Below are positions 32,477 through 44,773 of a stretch of DNA of 64,000 bases, piece after piece. The notes below the pieces were generated by a model. The model had not been told where the DNA came from and ran no database searches. It saw only the letters and a list, made by a program, of their open reading frames with translations. The position numbers and the translations under genes are program-made. Each line of letters opens with the position of its first letter. The first letter of the stretch is position 1. The DNA is from Hygrocybe punicea (taxonomy: Eukaryota; Basidiomycota; Agaricomycetes; Agaricales; Hygrophoraceae): positions 4,960,001-5,024,000 of the forward strand of contig OY744466.1 of NCBI GenBank assembly GCA_963556145.1, in the 5' to 3' direction.

Positions 32477-33070
32477 CACACCTGACCCCCGACTATTTTG
32501 CAGGCTGCTAAATCAGTGCTAAATCTTTTGCAAGTTGTTTGAATTTTGCACATCTATTTTAGCCCATTTAGTTCTTGATAAATGCTAAATTTGGATTCAT
32601 TTATATCTATAAAGATTAATCATTTTGATTGAGATTTTGCACACACTAAATGCAAATTACATGTTCTTTTAAGAGTGACAAAATCATAGATTTGCCTTCA
32701 ATTTATTATAGATGTCATTGAATCATTCACAAACCAAATTAACAACCTCACAAATGTTATGTCCATTAGCCCTTAAAATAAAATTTTTGCAACAAACAGA
32801 ACGATTTATTTGTGGCTTTGTCAAAATTTAAATTTAGACAGCCTACCAATTTATAGCCTGTCTTGTGTGCAAAAGGATCATGTATTGATGTATTAATTCC
32901 AAGTTTTTTTTTTCCATGTACAACTGACCAAATTTATCATTTCTAAACAATTGCAAACAAGTCAAAATGATGAATTTTGCTGGTGTGCTAAATTCATTGC
33001 CCGCTCAAGCGGTCCGCTGAGTGCCCACTGAGTGCCCACTGAGTGCCCGCTGCCCACTAGATGCCTGCTG
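32477..33070. mobile_element. terminus of a second, diverged CACTA-like element
   Basis: CACACCTGACCCCCGACTAT TTTGCAGG at 32477 agrees at 22 of 28 positions with the outer tip of the 18.6 kb element (CACTGCTGACACCGCAATAT TTTGCAGG). It is followed by the same style of AT-rich sequence (GCTAAATC...TTTTGCAAG) and a block of GAGTGCCCACT repeats near 33015-33060, equivalent to the GAGTG motifs of the first TIR. The matching right end was not found; it may lie beyond the window or be lost. Relatives of cargo E and B lie to its right. Confidence 0.55.
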
Positions 33071-33463
33071 GATGCCCACTGGACACTGAAATACAACCAA
33101 GTGTTTCACAACAACTGCCATATTATTTCTATGCCTATGTAAGTTTTGACAAGATAACATGTCTGACAAATGAACCAGAAAACACAGGAACGAGAAAACA
33201 CATAAGCCATCGCAGACTAATAAATTGTGAGCCATAAACCAGTAGCAGGGAATGAACAGCTTGCCTCCAGTTTTTGAGAGCAGGATGGCTTGGGCTGTGG
33301 TAAAGAAGTGGCAGGGGCACCAGCTGGTGCAACCACAGGCACAGCTGCTGTGGAGACACTTAGCCCGAATGGACCCGCTGCTGGAATGGGTAACAGAGAT
33401 GGTGTGGCCTAGACTGTTTTCAGTGATCGACAAGGCAGATTGCTGCACAGGATTATTCTCCGT

Positions 33464-34709
33464 TCATGCTCTCTTGTGGTGGAAGCTTTGCGTGTTGTTT
33501 TGGTGGCAACTGTTGGGTGACCATCGGTGCAGTGAGACTTCGGGCAAGAAAAAATCTCCGCTTAAACATCGAAAGTGGACTGTTACACTATTGCAAGCTG
33601 AAAGTGAGCTTGTGTGTGACTTCACTGAGAAGGTCCTGCACATACCATCTTCAATGCCAATTGCCACCTGTGTATCCTCCTCAATCGGTCTGAAGGGGGT
33701 GAATGGCTTGGGAATATTCTGGAAAAAATCCCATGCAGTGTGATCCCATGTGAATGGGGCAGGGATATCATGTGTCAGGAATAAGGTAACCTTGTCCTGT
33801 TGTGAGCGATCCCCGAGGGTAGTGATCGTGCCGATGCGGGGAGTATCCAGTGAAAAAGATGAAAGTACCGAAGTAAGAAGATCAAAATGTTGGAACGGTA
33901 ACCTGTAGCCGACCCAACAACAGATGAGGCAAGTAACAGCAGCGGGCATGCCATTCTTGCCTGTCGGAAAGGGCTCATCTCTCGAAGAGCTGGATCTGCC
34001 AAACCTTGTGAAATTCAGAGATAGAAATATGATCCTTGTCTGGGAATTGAGCCGGATCGACAATGGTAGCCTTGGTGCCCAAAATTAACATAATATTTTT
34101 CATCATCAAAGTTGTTGAATTCTTCCATAATAAATGGGTCGACTCTGCAATGAAAAACGTGGAACATACGTGAAAACCTGTTTTAGCAAGTTGAATTGTC
34201 AATTACCATTCAGGATTTGTACAGCGCTTCAGAAACAACAGAAGTGTTGCCATATTTGACATTGAAGAAACTTCTCGAGATTGGTTCATCATTTGGATGG
34301 GTTTCATCTCCTCCCAAATGGCAGCAATACAGATGCCACTGACCATCCCGTTCCTGCTGGGTAAGATGTTCTTATTTCGATGAAGCCTCCACAACGAGAA
34401 ATCTCGGCCTTTCGCACGGCAGTTTGTTTGGTTCTGTGGGCTCTAGTGTAGCCAAGCTTGGGCGGTCATGGGGTGGGCTGCTGCCCAGACTTCGTCAAGA
34501 TGAGAACGTGATTCCAACTGTTTGGATGAATATTGTAGAAGCACCTCGACGTCATGCCATTTCTGTCGAATGGACAATTTTAATGTGAACAGGCCAGGAT
34601 TCGGTGGTTCTAGGTCATGCTCGGAAGGAATGTGAGTTAGGCACTCAAAGACACCAATGAAGACTGGGTTCACTGGCACGAAGGCTAACCAGCCATAGTT
34701 TGTATCCAA
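33464..34709 (-). pseudogene. orphan transposon-associated gene, two or more exons
   Basis: The - strand exon 34709-34443 reads YGWLAFVPVNPVFIGVFECL, then LKLSIRQKWHDVEVLL. A broken middle piece (34394-34203) follows. A longer frame (34063-33464) holds RIGTITTLGDRSQQDKVTLF, LTHDIPAPFTWDHTAWDFFQ and IPKPFTPFRPIEEDTQVAIG. The first exon recalls the opening of A-type orphans (position between an N-terminal PxHP segment and a helical WxxLE segment) but the similarity is low. It sits just inside the second CACTA-like terminus, where A sits in the first element. Function unknown. Confidence 0.4.
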
Positions 34710-34739
34710 TGAGGGTTCATGTAATTGTGAAGTAGGGTA

Positions 34740-35570
34740 CAGTTGGTGAACAGATCAGTTTCAAGATTTGAAGTGGTTGGGTTGGGCGGAGGAATGGTGG
34801 GAATGGTTCGAGAGGAGTTGGCAGAATACCATAGCATGCCATCAATGTTGCTCAAAGAACCTGAATCAATTTGAGGACAGAGGTCAGTATTCAGAACAAG
34901 CGAGGTTCACGGTGAACGAACCTGATGTCATGAGGAGCAGAGACGAGGTCATAAAAGAAAGTGTGGGGAAGCATTTACAAAGACAATGGGTGGCAGACAG
35001 CGCAACGAACATAATGGATTGGACAGTTGGAAGTCACAATCACTGAAGAATGGAGTGGGAGTCTGCAGGGTAGAAACCACTGAAGTGCGGATGAAGAAAA
35101 GATGTGTACCGTGACTGTGACCATCACCATGGCGGTGACAGGTGACATGTGACAAGTTTAACTCTCAGTGGAAAAGTTCGTCCACTTCTACCGTCATGTG
35201 TGCACTGGGTTTCCCATGCGGACTCCAATTCCTCCATTGCTTCCTGGGCTCTCACTTTCTTCCTATGATTGTGTGCACTGGGTTTTCCATGCAGACTCCA
35301 ATTCCTTTCGGTCTGATCACTTCCTCCTTGTTGTTGGCTTCACGCGCACGATGTCGTGGTGTCTTGCCGCTCGCTCCATCGTCACTCTAGTGTGCTGCAT
35401 TCCTGCTTTGGCATCACTCAACTCTGCGTACCCCTTGCATTTCCTGCTTCTACCGTAACATACACAAGCTTTCATTCACCATAGTATTGATTTCCTGCCA
35501 AATCTGGCCATCACCATTCGCCTCTCATTCCTATCAGTCAAGTGCAGACATCACCACCTCTAAATCGAAT
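34740..35570. other. gene-poor interval with a short tandem duplication
   Basis: No convincing gene. TGTGCACTGGGTTT(C/T)CCATGC followed by GGACTCCAATTCC(T) occurs twice, near 35200 and 35272. The rest is unique sequence of ordinary composition. Confidence 0.4.
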
Positions 35571-35576
35571 TCTTCT

Positions 35577-35847
35577 CCGGCATCAAGGCATCTCTTGTCC
35601 CACGTCAATAGCTCCTGATACCACTTTGCGCCATAAAAGTTGATGGGTAGCTTTGGGATAGCATCCCTGATGCTGTCTCTTCCGCCGACTCATTTGCGAC
35701 ATCGGGGAGGATTTCCGGCTCGAGTGTTCCCGTATCCATTCGTAACATTGTAGTCCCTGTCCACACAGGCTAAACACACCCCGATGATCAGCAAGCGCCA
35801 TTCCAGCCTTTTCACTTGAAAGACCTTGCTTTGCCTCCTCCCGTCAG
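35577..35847 (-). pseudogene. orphan E2, 3' end (after the LTR element)
   Basis: The - strand reads KVFQVKRLEWRL, then CVDRDYNVTNGYGNTRAGNP, LPINFYGAKWYQELLTW and CLDAG. Each block aligns with the end of protein E (LVDRDYNTKNCYGNTRAGNP, LPLNFYDRNWYAEL). One stop (NPPRCRK*) interrupts it. It is joined across the element 35848-37600 to the GMSSDESE block at about 37620. Confidence 0.65.
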
Positions 35848-37600
35848 TGTAGTGGTTGTGCCTGACAGATCACGTGACCAGTCCCTTAGTCAGTAGCCTT
35901 TCCGGATGTAGTAGTCAGTCGATCTTGTCCTATCCATCCCATCCACCCAGACCATTCCGTGCGATTCCGTCCCTGATCCCGAGAGGTCCCTCGGGACCAC
36001 TCCATCGTGGTGATGAGAGTGCGATTCGAGCCACGCCACCGGAGACCACAACATTCCACTTGCACAGACCCTTTTTGAGTACAGCAACAGAGATTTTCAA
36101 ACACAGAGTACCCCCCTGAGAGCCCACCCGCACGATTCCACGCAGCACACCCATGCAAAACACTACAAAAAACAATCTCCGATGGCCCCAGCGATACGTC
36201 CGCATCATCCTACATGCCCCGCGACCATCTTCACGACTTTTTGTCCAACCTCACCATTCCACACAGCCACCTCGCGCAGCCACGTCACCAGCTTTGCCCA
36301 CCAAAAACCCGACCAACCACGCCCAACCACGGCACCCCACACTCCTTAGAAGACCCCCACGAGGTTGCCGAGCCAGACGACGTATACAACAACGCTGTCG
36401 CGCAGCCAGGTGCGCCCTCGATATCACAGTCCCCGTGTTTGACTTACCCTTTTTCATTAGGACACCCACAGGCGCGCTAATCAACACACAGACACTCACG
36501 GTACCCCCGCGTTTGCACGAAAGCCCCACCTACCCCGTCCTAACCTGCGCTGTCCCCACCAACCCTGTTACCACCCTCAACCACCCTCTGCCACGTCGCC
36601 CAACCGCCACGTCACCGTGTCGACTGGCACCGCTCGCACATGCCGGCACCTTTTTCCTCGACCCCATGGGCTCAGCGCAACACGCCCACGTCGACCGTCT
36701 CGCGCGTACAACACCAGCATGGCCCCAACAGCCCATGCCCACGCGAACGACGCATCTGGCCCCACCCAGCGCAACTCGGCAACACACCTCCCAACCACAC
36801 ACCCACACGAGAAACCGCAAGCCCCACGCTGGCTCGTTTCACGGCCCCACACGCCCGTTCCCAGCACCATCAACCACCCCCGCGCATCCACAGCCCATCC
36901 CAACGTGAATGGCACACCCCGCTCCTCCATACCCCGTCCACACATGCGCAGCCCCGCGTCCCACACCCCTACACGTTCATGCACCACCACAATGGCCCAT
37001 CCCCACGATACGACACCCCCAAACGACGTATCCAACAACGCAAGTCCATCCGCACCAAGCCCATGGCCATATCCCCCACGGCCCCATGCACGGAACGTAC
37101 CACGACGGCCGTGCCCTGAACGGACACCCCACCCACGTATTGTACTACAACCCCACGTCCCCCTGCATTGACCCGTGCCCAACGACCCACCCGCTGAACC
37201 CGCGCCGCACCATGCCGCTTCTATTTTCACATTCCACCACTTTTTCCCCACCTTTTTTTGTTCACCACGACCCACCTTTGTTAGATCCATATGGAGTAGA
37301 CTAGTTTACACCCTTGCTTTTCTTTGTGTGCTCTGCATTCCCTTTTTTGTTTTCTGCTTTTCTTTCAGTCCTTCCAGTTGGTTTCTGGGCTTTTCGTTCT
37401 CTTTTGTTAGCGACGAGGGCATCGCTACAGAGAAGGGGGGCACTTGTAGTGGTTGTGCCTGACAGATCACGTGACCAGTCCCTTAGTCAGTAGCCTTTCC
37501 GGATGTAGTAGTCAGTCGATCTTGTCCTATCCATCCCATCCACCCAGACCATTCCGTGCGATTCCATCCCTGATCCCAAGAGGTCCCTCGGGACCACTCC
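35848..37600. mobile_element. 1.75 kb non-autonomous LTR element (TRIM-like)
   Basis: Two 156-bp direct repeats, 35848-36003 and 37445-37600, both start TGTAGTGGTTGTGCCTGACA and differ at only a few positions. A polypurine tract (AGAGAAGGGGGGCACT) precedes the right copy, and TGGTGATGAGAGTG after the left copy is a possible primer-binding site. The interior is C-rich with long but low-complexity frames and no gag or pol motif. Target duplication is not clear. It lies inside E2. Confidence 0.75.
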
Positions 37601-39168
37601 CTCGGTTTCAACCTCACTTTCATCAGAGCTCATCCCTTCTCGTCCAAGCATATTGATAACACTATGAAGATCATCCCATATCTGATCAATCATTCCATCT
37701 GGATTCTCTCTGTTGTTCAATGCAATCTCCTCTCTCATAAGGTAGAGCTGCTGAGGATCTTCATGAGTATTTTTTTTCCCTCCCTTTGGATGCATCTTTG
37801 CAATGGATTCTTACCTGTCGCCTCCTCGTGTTAGGTCATTGATGGCCCAGCATCCTGAGGTGATGCGACCTCACCCTTTCCTCGGCTTCCTGAGCAGACT
37901 CGATACCGTCCTTGGCGGCGAGGGTCTCGTTTTTGTTGATGCGCCGCTTGAGACATGAGAGTCGAGAGCAGAACAACCCCGAAATTGCATCGTCAGTCAA
38001 TCGCAAGTCGTGTTTTTCCTTCATGACCTCGTTGAAGTGCTCCATGAATATTTCAGTGAGCTCTTGATTCCATTGCGATCTTAGTGGATTACTCATAGGA
38101 AACTCCCAGTCAATCGTCATAGGCTTTAGGCTTGGACCGTAACCATCCTCCTCAAATGCCTGGAGTTCTTCAAGTGAGACCTGATGGCACTCCAACACTT
38201 GGAGGTCTGTTTTGACACCCAAGAGCTTGTTCATCTCATCCCATACCAGTTTCTGTCGCTACATCAGTTACCATCACATTACTGGTTTAGCACTTCATAC
38301 CAGCTTTTCTGTGTGGTCCGCATCCCAAGGGCGTTCAATGGTGGTTTTAAATCGGCCATGCCTCCACCTGTTACCAGTCACCCTGGCTCGCTGTCCTGTT
38401 TTGGAACCACCCCGAGGAAGCTGGTTCACCACAACTACGGTGCTGACGAGTGCTTCCACATTGCTGTTGAGCAGCTTTAGTCAGTCGTTGATGCATCTTC
38501 TGACCATTGGATCAGGCTCGAAGTTTTTATTTTGCATGAAGGGCCTGGTGCCTCCTCATGGACGTGCAAATTTGATCGGTCTCGGAACAGGAGATGGGAC
38601 TCCTCTTCACCTCGCTTCGGCATGCTGACTCTGTCAAAGTTTCATTTCTTCAGTGGTCAACATCATTGGCCCGCTGGACTGACCTCGCCGTCTTCCTCTT
38701 CATCTTCTGACTTGAAAGCCATGTTGCCAACAACCTCCAATTCCTCCCTGATGTCATCTTCCATTGAATCCTCACTTTGGTCCTGGTTGAGCGGCCAGCG
38801 AGGTGCCAGAATTCTCCTGCACGATGGAACTTGAGTGGGTGTTTGTATGCTGTCATATACCATTGACTCCTCGTGGATATCGACCCTTGTGCTGCCCTCC
38901 CTTGCATTGACACTGTCAAACGGGCGCATTTGACCTCGCAGCATGAGAGTGCGCATCTTAGCATGCTCTTGCTTCGCAACACTCAGCTTTTCAGAAGTCA
39001 ACAAATCAACACCAGATCAACGACACATCTGAGCCTTACCTCCACTTTCAACCTCCAATTCTGTACCTGCAACATCAGGTATTGCTGTTGATTGCATTCA
39101 TCATTTCCTACGATTCTGACTTTCTTGGTCTGGAACTAGGCAATTTTATCAACTCCTCTGTAACTGTG
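37601..39168 (-). pseudogene. orphan E2, middle exons
   Basis: - strand exons include 39004-38650 (LSVAKQEHAKMRTLMLRGQM and an acidic stretch), 38234-37836 (MNKLLGVKTDLQVLECHQVS, SLKPMTIDWEFPMSNPLRSQ, WNQELTEIFMEHFNEV) and 37795-37610 (IWDDLHSVINMLGREGMSSD). The order and motifs parallel protein E: LLGIEHDK, MTPDWGNLRGEWN, LYELFIGYVE, QLDAQGMSSDESD. It is interrupted on the left by the LTR element and on the right by the KDZ element. Confidence 0.65.
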
Positions 39169-39175
39169 GCTCGTA

Positions 39176-40425
39176 CACTTCAGTCCACCACTATTGTACA
39201 TCTAGTTAGATGTAACATAACGGTATGTTGTGTTCCATCTAAGTGTTCTACCAGGCCTGGTCTTCCCAGGGACAATTTATTAGTCCCAGGGACATTTCAC
39301 CAATGGGATATATTTTCAGACCACGGCTAAAATGGGACACTTTCAAAAGAGGCCCAGCAGATGATTAAATATCCCAAGGGATAAATTTGAAAGAGAACCA
39401 TGGTCTAAATATGAGTACCATGGGATTCTAGAGCTTATATTTGGCTGAAGTACGGGACAATATATATTTTGAGAATCTACAAAATCATAGTCCAAGGGAT
39501 ATGTTACCAATGCAGAAGAAGACTGTGGGACACTAACTGGCACACAAATGTGTCCCATGGGACATTAGTCTACTATGAATATTTCTCATGGGATACTTTG
39601 ATTTTGAGGAAATATACTATAGGACATTTATTTGACCATGAATATTTCCCATGGGATGTAAATGTGTTCCATGGGATGCTTCCATTATATTGAACTTATA
39701 CCACGGGATATTTATTCTACCATGGATATATCCCATGGGACATTTCCATTTGTTCAAATTATACCACGGGACATTTAGTCTACTGTAGAGATGTCCCATG
39801 GGATAGTTAAAATTATACCACAGGACATTTATTCTACCATAGATATGTCACATGGGATATTTTAAATTATACCATGGGACATTTATTCTAACGTAGATAT
39901 ATCCCATGGGATATTTCCATTTGTTTGAATTATACCATGGGATATTTACTTTACTGTGGAGATGTCCCATGGGATATTTTAAATTATACCATGGGACATT
40001 TATTCTACCGTAGATATATCCCATGGGATATTTCCATTTGTTTGAATTATACCACAGGACATTTATTCTATCATAGATTTGTCCCATGGGATATTATACC
40101 ACGGGACATTTACTCTACCATGGATATATCCCATGGGACATTTCCATTTGTTCAAATTATACCACGGGACATTTATTCTACCCTCGATATATCCCATGGG
40201 ATATTTCCATTTGTTCGAATTATACCACAGGACATGTATTCTACTGTAGATATGTCCCATGGAATACTTACCATTATACCACGGGACATTTATTCTCCCA
40301 TTTATTTATCCCATGGGATACTCACAATTAAACCACGGGACATTTATACTACCATAGATACATCCCATGAGATATCTCCATTTCATTCAGCTTATACCAG
40401 CTCTAACATCAACCATCATTTACCA
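39176..40425. repeat. left TIR of the KDZ element (TCCCATGGGA minisatellite)
   Basis: After about 160 bases of unique terminus, some 15 imperfect units of 60-65 bp follow. Each carries ATATCCCATGGGA(TA/CA), TTTCCATTTGTT and TATACCACGGGACATTTATTCTAC-like blocks. The 10-bp palindrome TCCCATGGGA is present in nearly every unit. Mirror image at 47830-49112. Confidence 0.9.
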
Positions 40426-40459
40426 CAACAGCAGCGATGTCAAAGCTATCATATACATG

Positions 40460-43400
40460 TCAAAGTAAGGTGTCCAGTTCACATGAGTCTGAGTACATGC
40501 GGTGCATATCAGTAAATGCAACAGACTCGGCTTCTTCAAACAGTTCATCCTCTTGCTGCAAACATTCCTCATCAATCTCATCATCATCACTTCCATTGTC
40601 ATCCAGCTGCGCAGCACTCTCCGACTGTACCTCTGCATCTCCAGGCCCCCAAAACTGATCAACACAAGGAATTCCATGCACCTTCGATTGCCACTGTTCA
40701 CATAATTGACGTAACTTATTTTTTCGTAGCAGTAATTGATAGATGACATCGGGATCACCTGCTCATAAGGATTTAGTCAAGTGAAAATGTTTGATCCGGT
40801 ACTCACTGTGATTGGCACTAGTCTGCTGCAATATCACCCACTTTTCATTCATCCAGTGCTGCATGGCAGCCCTCTCTTTCCGAATACGAGCTTCTTCCTC
40901 CAAGCAGCAGTCACGGTTGAGGAGAGCCCTGATCCCATCACGGATATTCTCGCTCGTGAGCCAGGCGGGCGCTGGCTCTTCTGCCTCATCTAGTCCAGAG
41001 TCTTGCCAGATGTCATCATCGACATCCAATGCAAATAGGCCACGACTATCAATCGGTTTGGGGAGGAGAACATTCCGGAGGGTCCTCCTCTGTCTCGCCA
41101 GGTCATTCATTTGCTTGCAGCACTCGTTGTACTTCTTTGCAAGCTTGAGAATGCCTGGCTCGCGGTGCTTAATAGATGACATAGTATGGGTCATGAGCTT
41201 CCGTTCTGTTGAAACATTAGATTACACTACAATGGTGGATAGTGTGTTCATACCATTGACTGCATGCCTGTACGAACACTCGAGGCGTTCAATCTCAAAT
41301 TTCCGTTGCCGCAAACGATCACGTATCCGAGTCTTGAGAGCTCGGGCATTCATCCTGATTTGGAGAAAGATATCCGCCTTCAACTTCTGCACAGTCATGC
41401 GCTGGCTGACACCAAGGGCAGCCCTTTTTCGTCGTATACTTTCTGCCAGTTGGGCGCACCTCTGCTGGGTCTCGGTGAGCAGGATCCCGATATCAACGAC
41501 CTCCAGTTGTGGCACGACACCATCCTGTAGCTGATCCTCTAGATGGCGAACACTTGTTCGGTGTTCTTTCAATGATTTCTCCAGAGCCAGGATGGACTCA
41601 ATTTCTTGATTGCCTGAATTTCTTTATTGACCTATAAATGGAAGTTAGTTACATTTATTTTAGGAAGCGAGGAGCACCAACGCAGCATAGGTTTAGTTTG
41701 CGCTTTCACCTGCTGCTCCACTGTTCTCGCAACTCGTTCACAGGGATTCCAAGGTCCACGAGCACTGCCTCAGCATCCTGCTTTTGATCTTGACAATCAT
41801 ACCATTTTCGGGCCAGCCAGTCACCAAGACCATTGAGGGACACTGCAGCAAGATGCCGCACTTGAGTATCCAGAACAAATAAGCGCTGGAGAAACTACAT
41901 CACATCATAGTTAGCCCGTAAAACAACAACGAGAAAGGGCTGCACCCCTGATACACGCAAAATGGCAACCAGCTTCTTGATGGAACTCCAAAAACGTTCA
42001 CGGCCTTCCCCATCAGACAATCCAAAACCTAAACATTTGCGTGGGTGATAAATGACTTGACAGGGCCATTGATGGCCATACACGTGGAAAATCGAGATTG
42101 CAAAACTTAGCCGATCGCTGAATTCAGGGAAGAATCCCCATTTGACAAAGCTTCGATGAAGCTGGCACCTGATGTCATAGAGCAGGCCAACTGTTAACGA
42201 TTGCGGGAGGTTATCGAAGAGCTTTTTCAAGAGCACTAGAACATAGTGTTGCTTTTCGCCGGCTGAAGTCATATTCACCAGCCACAGCACCCGGTCATGA
42301 CGGCATAACATGGCCATCAACCCTGTGTCGGCAAAAAATTGGGTGCTTGCCTTGCAGCGCTTCTCATTGGCTGCGGTGAAGGATTCGTGACATCCATTAA
42401 GTACCGATGTCGGAACTTTTAATGGACCCTCATAACCATCATCCCAGTTGGTGGTGTGACCTTGGTGGGGGGTAGATCTGTGTGCCTCCACATAATCTTC
42501 CATGGCTTGGACTTCAGCTGCGCCAATGAAAGTCGATGGGTATGGGGTTTCAGAGTCCGTGTCAGTGTCAGCATATGAGCCTCTATGACACTTGTGCTTA
42601 AAGCATGCATCCACGCAGGCTAAAACATCAGGGCTAGCCATCAAAATCAGAAAGATCAGAAAGGGTGCACTAAAAAGGGATAGTCACATGTGCCTGGAAT
42701 TGTGAGGGAAAACACCACCAAAACAGAGCAGGCAACAACTCTGCAGGTATTCACTTGGCCTAGAAAGGTCCGGCATAGTGGACAGGCCTTGGCCGTCGGT
42801 GGAATTTCAGTCCGTCAGAATGTCCATCATGTCATTTGATGCACTGAATGGGGGGCCATTGTTATCAGTGGAATTTTCGCCTGTTGATTGATGATGAACA
42901 TCAAGTCTCGATGGCATACAGGGAGATTGAACAGAGACTTGGCGTGCAATCTCTATAAGACCTTGAATGTGGGCCTCGGCAGCCTCACAAAGTTTCATGT
43001 ACCAGCGGAAGGCTGCAGTGAACCGACGTCGTAAAGACCCCTAGAGTGACATTAAATAAACTCCATACACTCAAAAGTCATAGAACATTACCTGGCCATG
43101 AAGCTGATGTCTCCGATGGTGTAAGGATGACTCCAATGACTCCGAGAAGGTGCTCATATTAGGTGGTATGTGAATGAAGAGTTCACGAGCGAATGTCAAC
43201 AAGGTGATATCAACAGTGAGGGATGGGGCCAAGGGAGCACAAGGGAAAAGTCCTTGCGAGAGCAGCTGCTGAGCTGCGGGGGCACACGAACACACATTGA
43301 TCATAATGCATTCCTGGCCTAGGTGAAATATTAGACTGGAGAACATGAATCTCGAGGAAAACTTACCATGAAAATATACACATACTATAGCCAATGTTCG

Positions 43401-43946
43401 CACATTGCTGCCACATGTGCAATTTGGGGGGTTATTTTGCAGACGGTCTTGGAGGGATTGGGTCTCTTGCATGAGACGGAGGTGAAACAGGACTAGCAAA
43501 GTAATTAAACTTGTCCACCGGGCATACTGGTGCTTGCCCTTGCGGCGCTGAGACTCCGGTTGAGCAAGGTCATGTTCCTGTTCAGAGGGATTGAGATCCA
43601 CGCTGCTGCAGTATCCAATGTTGTCTGATTGAAGGGTGTTGTAAGAGTCGCCGTGGGGTGGCGTTGCTGGCTGATTGCTCGATCCTGACTCTGTGGAATG
43701 GTCTATCGGTTGGGTGAATGTCCTGCAACCGGGCAATGTGAGGAGCACCTCTGGGCCAGGTAAGAATAACTCCACTGAACGATGGGGGTGCTTGGGGCGA
43801 GGAGCGTGGGTGAGCGGGATGAGACTCGGCAGTTGAGGGGGTACACTTGATGAGGCCTGAGTCCCTGGAGAGGAAATGATGGCGCTAGGTGCTGGTGAGG
43901 TTGGCAAATGACGTTTGTACCTTGCTTTGGGTCGGCGAAATGACAT
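40460..43946 (-). CDS. KDZ-family transposase
   Basis: Start ATG 43946 (MSFRRPKARYKRHLP). N-terminal low-complexity part, then the cysteine cluster CTCGSNVRTLAIVCVYF ... NVCSCAPAAQQLLSQGLFPC (CxC1-like) with LARELF-type helix. After introns come EYLQSCCLLCFGG, and then the catalytic core: ASPDVLACVDACF, FFADTGLMAMLCRHDRVLW, GLLYDIRCQLHRSFVKWGF, VYGHQWPCQVIYHPRKC and GFGLSDGEGRERFWSSIKKL. The C-terminal region has LFVLDTQVRHLAA, GDWLARKWYDCQDQKQDAEA, FALDVDDDIWQDSGL and an acidic tail to 40460. These blocks match full-length KDZ transposases. A one-base deletion seems to break the frame near 41708 (REQW then EQQVKAQTKP). It would mobilise the 39176-49112 element. Confidence 0.85.
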
Positions 43947-44014
43947 TCTGAACTGGACAGTCTTGTGAGCACAAACTGAAATGGAGTGGAGAGCGGGAAC
44001 GACATCAAGCTCAC

Positions 44015-44773
44015 CAGGTAAAGATGAAAGCTAAAGAGGCGCTAGAGTGATTTCCACATGAGTTATGAAAATTAGCCCAGCGCGAAATGTGTATCTAACT
44101 CACCAGCAGTCCACCACCCGATGGACAGTGCCAGAACACAATCTGCGCCCGACAGGGAGGAGTCAGAGGACTACAAGACATTTCCCGCTGAAAATGTGGG
44201 AGTCGCGAGTTGGTTTATTGCACGAGAATGTCCCTGGGACAATACCGGTTTGGGATGTTCTAGTTTGCCGTGGGACACTTTTAACCACTTCCTCATGTTT
44301 TGACATGTCGTCCCCCATCCTCTAGCCATCATGGCTTGCCATTCCTACCCTCTATCTAGTTTTACTTGTAGCTCCCTCGGTGTAGTACTCGATCAGCAAT
44401 GGTCAGTTCCCTTTTGTCTCCCCCTTTTTACCTTTGGTCTCCCACACCGCTGGCGATACAGAGTACATCGTCAGACTGTATCAGGTGAAGAAAACAGTGC
44501 TTTTCTAATGAAATTACTTTCAGAACTGCAGGACCCATCGACCCGGTCCTCCCGCTTTTTGGCAGTGAGTTCACTCAACTTATGAAATCTCACATTGACT
44601 CATTTGGATACATAGAGCGGGTGTCGCATGCTCACACGGTCATGCTAGTCCATTTTCCATTGCCATTGGTGTCGGTTGGCGATCTCAGGCATGATCCAGC
44701 TTCAACATGCAAATATTGATGCACATTTGATATATAAATGATTCAGGCCACGTTTGCCCTTTCCCCACAAACA
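44015..44773. promoter_or_regulatory. divergent intergenic region of the KDZ element
   Basis: It separates the transposase (- strand, starts 43946) from the HMG-like gene (+ strand, start 44774). No convincing gene inside. TGGTTTATTGCACGAGAATG TCCCTGGGACA near 44212-44241 carries a TCCCTGGGA palindrome like the TIR core, and TATATAAATG lies near 44731, about 40 bases before the HMG gene ATG, as a possible TATA box. Confidence 0.4.

Noticed and set aside
35848..36030. tRNA gene suggested by GCGATTCGAGCC after the left LTR
   Set aside because: No cloverleaf could be drawn; the phrase is better explained as part of a primer-binding region.
36153..37304. Frames of 88-251 codons inside the small LTR element
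   Set aside because: C-rich strand bias gives Pro/His/Thr translations in all three frames; no gag, protease or polymerase motif.
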